Positions 1 to 5,717 of a DNA stretch of 5,876 nt are shown here, in pieces. The position numbers and the translations under genes were made by a program. Position 1 is the first letter of the stretch. Each line of letters starts with the position of its first letter. The DNA comes from Candidatus Brocadiaceae bacterium (GTDB taxonomy: Bacteria > Planctomycetota > Brocadiia > SM23-32), in contig PUNP01000100.1 in assembly GCA_003551785.1 (NCBI GenBank), forward strand, positions 1 through 5,876, given 5' to 3'. The notes beneath the pieces are model-generated. The model saw nothing but the letters and a program-made list of their open reading frames with translations. It searched no databases and was not told where the DNA came from.

Positions 1-306
1 ACACAGATCCTCAAGCCTGCGCCTAACCTCCAGCTCCACTCTTTGCTCAAAATCCTCTTCCGAAATTTGAATGTCTTGTCCCGAAGCGATATGATTGATA
101 ATCTGAACTTTAACAAAACGATTGAAAACTTCAGGACCAATTGATGGAATTAACGCTTCGCCCAAATCCTCACGCGTAATAAAAATGCCATCTATACGCG
201 CAACGGCAGTATCCGGAATTTCCGTCTCGGTCGGCCCTGCCGAAACGATCATACAGCACCCCAACAGTGCCAGAACCATCAGTTTTGTTTTGGATATGCT
301 ATGCAT
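1..306 (-). CDS. Exported SurA/PrsA-like peptidyl-prolyl isomerase or chaperone, N-terminal part (runs off left edge)
   Basis: An open frame starts with ATG at 306 and has no stop through position 1, giving the first 102 residues. A positively charged start (MHSISKTK) leads into a hydrophobic stretch, LMVLALLGCCMIVSAG, which is an export signal. The LLGC at residues 14-17 could be a lipobox, and VSAG could instead be a signal peptidase I site; I cannot decide. After it comes ARIDGIFITREDLGEALI and then an acidic helical stretch (ISEEDFEQRVELEVRRRLEDL). That pattern, a short strand with (D/N)G then IT, followed by helices and 'vs-E-d', is typical of the N-terminal chaperone domain of SurA, PrsA and other parvulin-linked proteins, which handle folding outside the inner membrane. 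The isomerase domain itself would lie outside the window. No clear Shine-Dalgarno precedes the ATG; an in-frame TTG lies seven codons upstream with no better signal. It follows rnfA by 63 nt on the same strand. Confidence 0.72.
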   Translation of the reverse strand, partial: MHSISKTKLMVLALLGCCMIVSAGPTETEIPDTAVARIDGIFITREDLGEALIPSIGPEVFNRFVKVQIINHIASGQDIQISEEDFEQRVELEVRRRLEDLC

Positions 307-369
307 TTGGTATTCGTATTTGAACAATAAACGATGCGCGGTAAATATTCAGTGAAGCACGTTAACTCA

Positions 370-1011
370 TCAAAGCATACCGGTAAAACCAAAAAAAGCT
401 AATGACATCAAACCGGCACACAAAAAAGCTATAGGCATCCCTTTAAGCGGTTCCGGAACGTCAGCAGCATCAAGACGCTCACGTATACCGCTCATCAGCA
501 GCATAGCAAGAGTAAAACCTATCCCTGCACTGATGCCGTGCCAGCTAGCGACTATTAACCCCTGGAAAAAGCCGGCTTCCATAGCTGATTGCAGCTCCAC
601 CGGCGCATCGGTAGTGTTAAGCAGGGCGACTCCCATGATGGCACAGTTGGTCGTTATAAGCGGCAAATAAATCCCGAGCGCATCGTATAAGGCAGGCACT
701 CTGGCTCTCAAAAACATTTCAACTAACTGCACAAGCGTTGCTATAACTAAAATATACATTGGAGTACGTAAAACCAGTTCAAGATCAGCATCTATCCAAA
801 GTGCCCCCTCCTTCAGAATCAGCCCATAAAGCAAATAAGTAACGAGACTGGCTAAAAACATTACAAAGGTAACAGCCGCTCCCATCCCGACAGCATTCTC
901 CATTTTCTTTGTAACCCCGATAAAGGGGCAAAGCCCGAGAAAACGCGCTAAAACGAAATTAGAGACGAAAATAGCTGAAAACGATATCGTTAATACTGTC
1001 GCTAAATCCAT
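370..1011 (-). CDS. rnfA: Ion-translocating oxidoreductase complex subunit A (RnfA)
   Basis: RnfA is an integral membrane subunit of the Rnf complex, which couples electron transfer between ferredoxin and NAD+ to Na+ or H+ movement. This 213-residue protein is mostly hydrophobic, with about six membrane segments. It carries the family hallmarks NFVLARFLGLCPFIGVTKK (residues 18-36), TTNCAIMGVALLN (120-132) and the late IRERLDAADVPEPLKG followed by AGLMSLAFFGF. Cys28 and Cys123 lie at the two conserved sites that, in RnfA/RnfE and NqrE/NqrD, hold a membrane-embedded iron-sulfur centre at the subunit interface. The typical RnfA length is about 190-195, so it is roughly 15-20 residues longer. The extra part is a loop at about residues 62-82 (ILKEGALWIDADLELVL), which resembles NqrE at that place, but the Cys motifs are RnfA-type. 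A GAGG Shine-Dalgarno lies 8 nt before the ATG. rnfE ends 25 nt upstream. Confidence 0.95.
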   Translation of the reverse strand: MDLATVLTISFSAIFVSNFVLARFLGLCPFIGVTKKMENAVGMGAAVTFVMFLASLVTYLLYGLILKEGALWIDADLELVLRTPMYILVIATLVQLVEMFLRARVPALYDALGIYLPLITTNCAIMGVALLNTTDAPVELQSAMEAGFFQGLIVASWHGISAGIGFTLAMLLMSGIRERLDAADVPEPLKGMPIAFLCAGLMSLAFFGFTGML

Positions 1012-1036
1012 TTATGTATCCTCAACGATAATGACA

Positions 1037-1657
1037 TTAATTACCTTGTTTAATAAGACGGTTAAACAGCCCCATGAGCAAGCCCAAAGCCAAAAATGCG
1101 CCCGGAGCCTGAATCATAACACTGGCTGACACATACTCCAGAGGTGAAAAAGAGGGCATCCACGGATAATCCCATAATGTGCCGCTCCCTAATGCTTCGC
1201 GAAAGAATGCCAGTATCGAAATAGCTATAGTGAACCCTACTCCTATACCCAGGCCATCGAGAACGGAACGCCCAAGCCCCTTGTTATACGCGAAGGCCTC
1301 AGCACGATTTAATATTGCACAATTAACAACGATAAGAGGAATAAAAATACCTAGTGCCGCATTGATATCCGGCGGTAAATAAGCCTTAAAAATGATATCT
1401 ACCATAGTAACGAAAGAGGCTATGATCACAATAAAACATGGGATACGCACCTGTTCCGGTATGTAACTTCTGAAAAGTGATATGATGAAATTAGAGCAAA
1501 CCATAACGGCAATAACAGCCAACCCCATCGCAACAGCATTCTTAAGGCCGGTAGTCACGGCAAGCGTAGGGCATAGCCCCAGAGCCAAAACAAAAACGGC
1601 GTTTTGCTCAATAAAACCTTTCTTCACTTCCCCGAATAAACTGCGTTCATCTGCCAT
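1037..1657 (-). CDS. rnfE: Ion-translocating oxidoreductase complex subunit E (RnfE)
   Basis: RnfE is the membrane partner of RnfA in the Rnf complex; the two are inverted-topology paralogues. The 206-residue product has about six hydrophobic segments and the diagnostic motifs LGLCPTLAVTTGLKNAVAMG (from residue 26) and GIFIPLIVVNCAILNRAEAFA (from 103). Cys29 and Cys113 are the conserved residues expected to ligate the shared iron-sulfur centre with RnfA. The length fits the family. A GTG at 1666 would add three residues, but the ATG at 1657 is preferred: AAGGTG sits 6 nt before it and overlaps the GTG, so the GTG is part of the ribosome-binding site. In common layouts (CDGEAB or BCDGEA) rnfG lies just upstream of rnfE. 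Here the upstream gene is an unrelated small protein, so the E-A pair stands alone in this window. Confusion with NqrD was considered; the LCPTLAVTT and proline-glycine-rich C-terminus fit RnfE better. Confidence 0.94.
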   Translation of the reverse strand: MADERSLFGEVKKGFIEQNAVFVLALGLCPTLAVTTGLKNAVAMGLAVIAVMVCSNFIISLFRSYIPEQVRIPCFIVIIASFVTMVDIIFKAYLPPDINAALGIFIPLIVVNCAILNRAEAFAYNKGLGRSVLDGLGIGVGFTIAISILAFFREALGSGTLWDYPWMPSFSPLEYVSASVMIQAPGAFLALGLLMGLFNRLIKQGN

Positions 1658-1776
1658 CGCAATCACCTTGTATTATAGGTAAAAATTTGGATATCGAGAT
1701 TAATTTATGTTTTTTTGAGTTATGAGTTTATGAAAAGCAGGCCAAGCATGGATAAGCTCACTTTGCCCTGTCATTT
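1658..1776. other. Intergenic gap upstream of rnfE
   Basis: This AT-rich gap separates the 113-residue gene from rnfE. It holds part of a hairpin around the upstream stop codon, a run of seven A on the minus strand (T on plus, about 1710-1716), and a TATAAT on the minus strand at 1672-1677. The TATAAT ends only 3 nt before the rnfE ribosome-binding site, so a transcript from it would begin inside that site; it also lacks a matching -35. No convincing promoter was found, so whether rnfE-rnfA has its own transcript is open. Confidence 0.4.
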
Positions 1777-1783
1777 TCAGGGC
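1765..1783. repeat. Hairpin across the stop codon of the 113-residue gene
   Basis: GCCCTG (1765-1770) and CAGGGC (1778-1783) form a perfect 6-bp stem with a 7-nt loop. The stem includes the TGA stop of the minus-strand gene. There is no T-run after it on either strand, so it is not a standard intrinsic terminator. It might protect or end a transcript by another route, or be chance. Confidence 0.35.
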
Positions 1784-2118
1784 GAGATAAATGCATTAAA
1801 TAAAGCCAGGAAGGCCTCCCAATCGGGTGGAAATTCGCAGCATCCCTGATACTTGTTCAACTGCCTGTCAGATTCTAAAATTACCAGCCATCCCCCCGGC
1901 TCAGTAAAACTTCCATGACCATATGATCGCTCCCAATTTTCGGTAAAGCCCTCGATTTCCCAAAGAAAATCGTTTATGTCGCGCCTAGACACTGAAAGTT
2001 CTGCCTGCCCTCCCTTACCGTCCTTATAAAAAACGGAATCGTCTTCAGTAATTGTAAGTTCTACAGTTCTCCCGTCACCGTCGGTATAACATATACTGAG
2101 CACTACATTAAGACTCAT
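1777..2118 (-). CDS. Small acidic protein of unknown function
   Basis: I do not recognise this 113-residue protein. It has no signal peptide or membrane segment and is acidic. The first half alternates hydrophobic and polar residues with short turns (YTDGDGRTVELTITEDDSV, YKDGKGG), which suggests a small beta-sheet fold. A central segment has several Trp residues and SYGHGSF, and the tail reads KYQGCCEFPPDWEAFLALF. The tail faintly resembles the 'G-x-N-x-YP-x-NW' ending seen in some small uncharacterised bacterial proteins; this is a weak impression. The gene is very likely real. Its AAGGA ribosome-binding site lies 9 nt before the ATG and is embedded in the last codons of thpR, whose stop is 6 nt upstream, so the two are probably translationally coupled. 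No functional link to thpR can be inferred beyond that. Confidence 0.8.
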   Translation of the reverse strand: MSLNVVLSICYTDGDGRTVELTITEDDSVFYKDGKGGQAELSVSRRDINDFLWEIEGFTENWERSYGHGSFTEPGGWLVILESDRQLNKYQGCCEFPPDWEAFLALFNAFISP

Positions 2119-2124
2119 ATTGAA

Positions 2125-2688
2125 CTATCCTTTTAATTGAAACCTCTCTAAAACACTGTATTGTGGCCCGGAAGCGCGCAAGCTGCTTTGCATCAAAACC
2201 ATTTCATCAACGCTTACAGAACCGAAATAATTCTCTCCTAATGCCTTAGACAACCCCACTGCCGTAGGGCAGGTGCTTTTCCCTTTAACCCTGCAAAGCG
2301 TGATATGCGGCACAAATGCTCGTCTTTCCCGCTTTACATCCGCTCGTCCAGCGAGTTCCTCATCAACCCATTCCCCCAATTTTTGCAGTTCACCGGAGGC
2401 CTCGCTCACGGACGCGAATACTATCTTCGGCCTACCTTTAGAAGGAAAAGAGCCGATACCGCCGACTTCCATTACAAAAGGAGCTGTCTGCTCGCATACA
2501 CTCTTTAAACCCTCACAAACCGCCGGCAATTGTCGTTTATTCAAATTACCGATAAATTTCAAAGTAAGGTGTAAATTTTCAGGTTTTACCCACTTTTGCT
2601 CCCCGGCCACCTCCCGGATTTTAACAATCGCATCCCATAAATTCTTCCGGCAATGCTCATCAACTTCAAGTGCAACAAAACATCGCAT
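2125..2688 (-). CDS. thpR: RNA 2',3'-cyclic 3'-phosphodiesterase (ThpR/LigT, 2H family)
   Basis: ThpR-type enzymes open 2',3'-cyclic phosphates at RNA ends to 2'-phosphates. The bacterial enzyme was first described as a 2'-5' RNA ligase (LigT) acting on tRNA halves; its physiological substrate is uncertain. The 187-residue cytosolic protein starts with MRCFVALE, the usual opening of the family (M-R-x-F-v-A-l). It has both catalytic HxTx tetrads: HLTL at residues 40-43, followed by KFIG, and HITL at 128-131, within FVPHITLCR. The two lobes around them match the pseudo-symmetric 2H fold, and the length is as expected. A GGGGA ribosome-binding site lies 7 nt before the ATG. It follows metG by 37 nt, so expression with the synthetase is likely. 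Confidence 0.94.
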   Translation of the reverse strand: MRCFVALEVDEHCRKNLWDAIVKIREVAGEQKWVKPENLHLTLKFIGNLNKRQLPAVCEGLKSVCEQTAPFVMEVGGIGSFPSKGRPKIVFASVSEASGELQKLGEWVDEELAGRADVKRERRAFVPHITLCRVKGKSTCPTAVGLSKALGENYFGSVSVDEMVLMQSSLRASGPQYSVLERFQLKG

Positions 2689-2725
2689 ACGGAAATCCCC
2701 TTATTCCAGTAAAAACAACAACGCG

Positions 2726-4396
2726 TTACTGCTCCCCGACCTCCTCCAGTTTTTTAAACAAAATTTCCGCCTTTCCCAGTTCGGTTCCTACCGGTAGATT
2801 CTGAGCCGCTTTCTCCCATAAAAAATCGGATTGATCTACAGCAAGCATTATTCGTATCTTGTCGCCTGCAAAAGGTAAAAAAGGCTCAACAGTTATCCCT
2901 ATGACTTTGATTGTATTTAATAAAACATTCAAGACCGTTTCGCATTCCTCTCTATTCTCCTTCCTCAAAACCCAGGGTTTACGCTGATCAAAATACCGAT
3001 TGGCCTCTCTTGCGGCCGCCATCACTTCATTCAGGCCTGCTTTGAATTTGAAATTATCCAGATTCTCGCCAACTTTAGCGGGAAGCTGAGCCATACTCTC
3101 AAGCTGAGAGCAGTCTTGGGGCTGCAATTCGCCGGCATCAGGCACAACTCCATCACAATACTTATGAACAAAAGTCATTGTCCTGTGCACGAGGTTCCCC
3201 AGGCAGGCGACCAGTTCGTCATTATTACGGCTGATGAAATCATCGAACTTAAATGCCGTGCGCTGGTCTTCCGGAGCTATCATGGTAAGGTAATACCTGA
3301 GCGGATCAGGATCATAATCTTTCAAATATTCGTTAATCCAAATCGCCGTCCCCCTGCTTTTAGAGATTTTCTTTTCATCTTCACCGGGGAACTGGATGTT
3401 CAAAAAGCAGTTGGCGGGGACGTTCGTCGGCAGTTCAAAATCTCCCTGAGCCATCAACATGGCAGGCCACATAATAGCATGAAATACGACATTATCTTCC
3501 CCAATGAAATGGATTATCTCACTTTCCGGGTCTTTCCACCATTTTTCATAATCTTCCCAGCTTCCACCTTGCTGTTCGCACCATCGAGCGGTAAATGAAA
3601 CATATCCTATAGGGGCATCAAACCATACATACAGTACTTTTCCCTCGGCATCAGGATCACCTTCCAGAGGCAGCGGAATTCCCCAATCCAAATCCCGTGT
3701 TATCGCTCTGTCAGGCAAACCGTTCTCCAGCAGCCCCGAGGTGAAATTTTTGACCATAGGTCGCCAACCCTCTCTGGAACCGATCCAATCCTTTAGCTGT
3801 TCCTCAAACTTGGAAAGCAAGAAAAACCAGTGCACGGTATCCCTGATTTCCGGTACCGCACCGGTGATGGTGCTGCGGGGTTCCTCAAGCAATTCGGGAT
3901 CGATGGGTTTACCACAAGCCTCACATTGATCGCCTCTGGCTTCCGGTGTATCGCAATGATGACAAATACCTTCCACATACCTGTCAGGCAAGAACATTTC
4001 AGCCTGAGGGTCATAAAGTTGTTTTTGTGAACGTTTTTCAAGATAGCCGCCCTCAAGCGCTTTTTTGAAAAACTGCTGACTAATCTCTGCATGCGGCGGC
4101 TTGCTGGTACCGCTGTAAATATCGAATTCTAAACCTAAACCTTCGAAATCGCTTGCCTGAACATCACGATAATAGTCGCTTACCTCCTGAGGTGATTTCC
4201 CTTCCTTTCGTGCAGTTAAAGCTACAGGTACACCGTAATCATCGCTCCCGCAGATAAAAGCAACTTCCTTTCCACAACTTTTTAAATATCTGACAAAAGT
4301 ATCGGCGGGCAAATAACACCCTGCTATATGTCCTACATGCAGACGTCCGTTTGAATAGGGTAAAGCGGCAGTAACCGTATATCTTTTTTTACTCAT
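2726..4396 (-). CDS. metG: Methionyl-tRNA synthetase
   Basis: This enzyme charges tRNA-Met with methionine using ATP. The 556-residue protein begins KKRYTVTAALPYSNGRLHVGH, so the class I HIGH motif is HVGH at residues 20-23. A single four-cysteine zinc knuckle follows within the connective domain (Cys145, Cys148, Cys158, Cys161). YVWFDAPIGYVSF (256-268) and the GEDNVVFHAIMWPA block (299-312) are the methionine- and adenylate-site regions typical of MetRS. The second signature is KISKS (343-347), with Ile in place of the usual Met. The helical anticodon-binding domain fills the rest, including FDQRKPWVL. It ends without the roughly 110-residue EMAP-like tRNA-binding domain many bacterial MetRS carry. 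GSDDYG at 50-55 replaces the GSDEHG seen in many homologues. The ATG gives the expected start, but no clear Shine-Dalgarno is present. An aminotransferase remnant ends 6 nt upstream. Confidence 0.97.
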   Translation of the reverse strand: MSKKRYTVTAALPYSNGRLHVGHIAGCYLPADTFVRYLKSCGKEVAFICGSDDYGVPVALTARKEGKSPQEVSDYYRDVQASDFEGLGLEFDIYSGTSKPPHAEISQQFFKKALEGGYLEKRSQKQLYDPQAEMFLPDRYVEGICHHCDTPEARGDQCEACGKPIDPELLEEPRSTITGAVPEIRDTVHWFFLLSKFEEQLKDWIGSREGWRPMVKNFTSGLLENGLPDRAITRDLDWGIPLPLEGDPDAEGKVLYVWFDAPIGYVSFTARWCEQQGGSWEDYEKWWKDPESEIIHFIGEDNVVFHAIMWPAMLMAQGDFELPTNVPANCFLNIQFPGEDEKKISKSRGTAIWINEYLKDYDPDPLRYYLTMIAPEDQRTAFKFDDFISRNNDELVACLGNLVHRTMTFVHKYCDGVVPDAGELQPQDCSQLESMAQLPAKVGENLDNFKFKAGLNEVMAAAREANRYFDQRKPWVLRKENREECETVLNVLLNTIKVIGITVEPFLPFAGDKIRIMLAVDQSDFLWEKAAQNLPVGTELGKAEILFKKLEEVGEQ

Positions 4397-4402
4397 AGAT
4401 GA

Positions 4403-4546
4403 TCAGCTTATTGAGTTAATAATGGTATCAATAATTAAGTTTTGGATATCAGCTTCAAGATAAGAGTGCATAGGAATAGATAAAATTTCTCCGGGAACAG
4501 CTTCAGCAATCGGAAAAATAGAGTCTATTCCAAAATCTGTGGCACC
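4403..4546 (-). pseudogene. Remnant: C-terminal tail of a DegT/DnrJ/EryC1 sugar aminotransferase
   Basis: Between gatC and metG, the minus strand holds a 47-codon open stretch (bounded by stops at 4547-4549 and 4403-4405) with no credible start. Its product contains FPIAEAVPGEILSIPMHSYL, followed by EADIQNLIIDTI. This closely matches the C-terminal end of PLP-dependent nucleotide-sugar aminotransferases (WbpE/WlbC/DegT type), where the last part reads roughly 'FPvaE-x3-x-evLSLPMhpyL-t-x2-x-i-x2-Vi-x2-I'. The body of about 320-350 residues with the catalytic lysine is missing. The frame overlaps the last 22 bases of gatC in a different phase, and gatC itself looks complete. The simplest reading is that an aminotransferase gene once sat upstream of metG and a deletion fused its 3' end to the gatC end. 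It is not expected to make a functional protein. Recognition is by family memory only. Confidence 0.7.
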
Positions 4547-4812
4547 TTAAAGCACCCCTCTGTTTGCTCCGGTGCATTTGCAAGAGCATCTTTGCGTGAC
4601 AATGAACCTGATGGCACGTCATCCTTGAAGACATTTTCCCGCTCGGACAGATGCACTAATGGCTCTATGTCCTCGGTGCTGATTTCATTGAGCTTTTCAA
4701 CGTATTCGAGAATGCTATCGAGCTGGGCGGCAAAACGGGCGTTTTCTTCTTCTGTAATATCTAACCTTGCAAGATGCGCAACATATTCTACCTGTTCCTT
4801 TGTTATTGACAT
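4525..4812 (-). CDS. gatC: Aspartyl/glutamyl-tRNA amidotransferase subunit C
   Basis: GatC is the small subunit that clamps GatA and GatB in GatCAB, which converts Asp-tRNA(Asn) and Glu-tRNA(Gln) to the amide forms in bacteria lacking AsnRS or GlnRS. The 95-residue protein opens MSITKEQVEYVAHLARLDITEEE, the classic GatC N-terminus. It continues with the helical LDSILEYVEKLNEIST, the 'EPLVHLSERENVFKDD' belt segment and a terminal ANAPEQTEGCFKVPQILE. All parts and the usual length (about 95) are present, so it is intact. gatA and gatB are not next to it; gatC is instead followed by an aminotransferase remnant and metG. It starts 29 nt after rpmB on the same strand. No strong ribosome-binding site is visible before the ATG. 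Confidence 0.95.
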   Translation of the reverse strand: MSITKEQVEYVAHLARLDITEEENARFAAQLDSILEYVEKLNEISTEDIEPLVHLSERENVFKDDVPSGSLSRKDALANAPEQTEGCFKVPQILE

Positions 4813-4841
4813 AATAAAATCACATAATAGAAATTCTTTGG

Positions 4842-5075
4842 CTAACTTTTAGGCTTGATAATTTCACCGCTTTTGATACACTGGGTACAAGCTCGCACTT
4901 TCTTTTTTTTGCCTTCTACGCTGGCCCAAACTCTTTGAATATTGGGCTTAAATTTACGGTTAGTAATACCGGTTTGTTTAATGCCTACACCACCTTCGCG
5001 CTTAGGTCTTCCACGTTTAGATATGGTTTTCCCGGTTGACGGGCCTTTACCACAAATATCACATCTTCTAGCCAT
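4842..5075 (-). CDS. rpmB: 50S ribosomal protein L28
   Basis: L28 is a small basic protein of the large ribosomal subunit. The 77-residue product begins MARRCDICGKGPSTG and continues with TNRKFKPNIQRVWASVEGKKKKVRACTQCIKSG, the family signature (R-x-F-x-PN-x-Q). It has two CxxC pairs (Cys5/Cys8 and Cys63/Cys66), so it is the zinc-binding form of L28; some bacteria have a cysteine-less copy for zinc starvation. An upstream in-frame GTG at 5084 would add three residues, but it lies within the AAAAGGTG ribosome-binding site, 6 nt before the ATG at 5075. The ATG is therefore chosen. It heads the run of minus-strand genes, with gatC 29 nt downstream. Confidence 0.96.
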   Translation of the reverse strand: MARRCDICGKGPSTGKTISKRGRPKREGGVGIKQTGITNRKFKPNIQRVWASVEGKKKKVRACTQCIKSGEIIKPKS

Positions 5076-5125
5076 TTCATTCACCTTTTAAAACAGAAAT
5101 TTGACAATTTACTTACACATATAAA

Positions 5126-5145
5126 ATGTACAGATAGATGTACAG
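5126..5145. repeat. Tandem ATGTACAG repeat upstream of rpmB, possible operator
   Basis: ATGTACAG occurs at 5126-5133 and again at 5138-5145, 12 bp apart. Each contains the palindrome TGTACA, so the site is symmetric in both readings (TGTACA-N6-TGTACA). It lies about 50 nt before the rpmB start, where a repressor or activator could act. It could also be chance in AT-rich DNA. Confidence 0.35.
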
Positions 5146-5158
5146 AAAGTGCCGGCTT

Positions 5159-5187
5159 CCCATACTCGATACAAAGAGTCATGTAAA
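5159..5187 (-). promoter_or_regulatory. Candidate promoter for rpmB and downstream genes
   Basis: On the minus strand TTTACA (5182-5187), a 17-nt spacer and TATGGG (5159-5164) give a plausible sigma-70 promoter about 85 nt before the rpmB start. The -35 matches five of six consensus bases, but the -10 is weak. The ATGTACAG repeats would lie just downstream of the start site. Other AT-rich hexamers nearby could serve equally well. Confidence 0.25.
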
Positions 5188-5560
5188 GGAAGCAACATTA
5201 CTGTACTGTAAACATACACTGAATATCTCACAATAGCGCTTATTCTATACTTTTTGGGATTTCAAATCAAGCGTAAAGGCGAAAAGGGGAATTTGAGCTG
5301 TAAGTTTTCTGCATATTAAGAAAGACGCGGGCAGAAAAGAGATGAAAGTTTTACAACCAAAGCATGGTATATCGCAAGAAATACATGATTGGTGCTTTAC
5401 CCGGCAGGCGCGAGATACTGTCAAATGTTGTGGATGGGCTATTCTTCCAAGCGCATCCATCAGGCATAAAATAAACGACCAAATTACGTTTCTTCCAGAT
5501 TCCAACAAACTGCCTTCGTTGCTATAAAAAAACGGATAACGGTGGATTTTTCGCTTTCAG
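5188..5560. other. Stretch without a confident gene
   Basis: This region between the rpmB promoter area and the small-RNA unit holds only short open frames on both strands, which overlap each other. None has a family resemblance or a good ribosome-binding site. The best, on plus at 5342-5527, is listed separately with low confidence. No tRNA-like fold was seen. Confidence 0.5.
5342..5527 (+). CDS. Doubtful small ORF, unknown
   Basis: A 61-codon frame starts with ATG and ends with TAA. The product (MKVLQPKHGISQEIHDWCF... ending NKLPSLL) has a CCGW pair of cysteines but no domain, signal peptide or membrane segment I recognise. AGAAAAGAG sits directly against the ATG, too close for a good ribosome-binding site. 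It is the only non-trivial plus-strand frame in the window that does not oppose a confident gene; a competing 87-codon frame runs opposite on minus. It could be a real small protein, a decayed gene or chance. Confidence 0.2.
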   Translation: MKVLQPKHGISQEIHDWCFTRQARDTVKCCGWAILPSASIRHKINDQITFLPDSNKLPSLL

Positions 5561-5717
5561 AATTGTGCGGATACTCTTTGTTCTTGACACTTCTCTTCCC
5601 ATTCGCTATGATACTTACACCCATGCGGAGATAGGGCTCTTGCTGGGCTTCCAGCTCGTAGAGCTTACAGCTCGGAGAGAAGCAACCCGAGCGCCGACAT
5701 GGGTAATTGTGCGGATA
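5561..5717. repeat. 13-nt direct repeat (AATTGTGCGGATA) around the small-RNA unit
   Basis: AATTGTGCGGATA is present exactly at 5561-5573 and 5705-5717, 144 bp apart. The first copy lies just upstream of the -35 box, and the second joins the closing stem of the RNA to its terminator. A third copy, inverted and with one mismatch (TATCCGCATAATT), is at 5765-5777. Two exact 13-mers this close are not expected by chance. They may be protein-binding sites, remains of a duplication, or ends of a small element. Confidence 0.75.
5584..5612 (+). promoter_or_regulatory. Strong sigma-70 promoter of the small RNA
   Basis: TTGACA (5584-5589) is a perfect -35 box, followed by a 17-nt spacer and TATGAT (5607-5612), which matches five of six -10 bases. 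Transcription would start near A5619. It points away from rpmB and is by far the best promoter in the window. Confidence 0.85.

Noticed and set aside
122..355. 77-codon plus-strand open frame at the left end
   Set aside because: The opposite strand encodes a signal peptide and SurA-like domain open to the edge, which explains the region better.
1672..1677. Minus-strand TATAAT upstream of rnfE as a promoter
   Set aside because: It lies 3 nt before the Shine-Dalgarno, so the transcript would start inside the ribosome-binding site, and no -35 is found at 16-18 nt.
2273..2797. 174-codon plus-strand open frame opposite thpR
   Set aside because: It lies antisense to a gene with both HxTx motifs and shows no family features. 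It is a composition shadow.
3116..3598. 160-codon plus-strand open frame opposite metG
   Set aside because: It is antisense to the MetRS core with its KISKS signature and has no recognisable domain.
5101..5127. Plus-strand TTGACA ... TAAAAT promoter
   Set aside because: The -35 is perfect, but the spacer to a reasonable -10 is only 15 nt and no credible plus-strand gene follows for over 200 nt.
5245..5508. 87-codon minus-strand frame upstream of rpmB
   Set aside because: It has an irregular Cys-rich composition, no ribosome-binding site and no homology recognised, and it overlaps another weak frame.
5619..5704. Small SRP (4.5S) RNA, suggested by GGAGAGAAGCA in the P3 loop
   Set aside because: The SRP domain needs CAGG opposite AGCA near the middle of one long hairpin. 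Here the match is imperfect, the motif is off-centre (about 50 nt before, 25 after), and the sequence folds as a branched junction.
5670..5717. 5S rRNA-like stretch (CTCGGAGAGAAGC ... GAGCGCCGACATGGGTA)
   Set aside because: It recalls the 5S loop B/C region, but the helix I, IV and V partners are absent, P1 closes in the wrong place, and no 16S/23S sequence is near.
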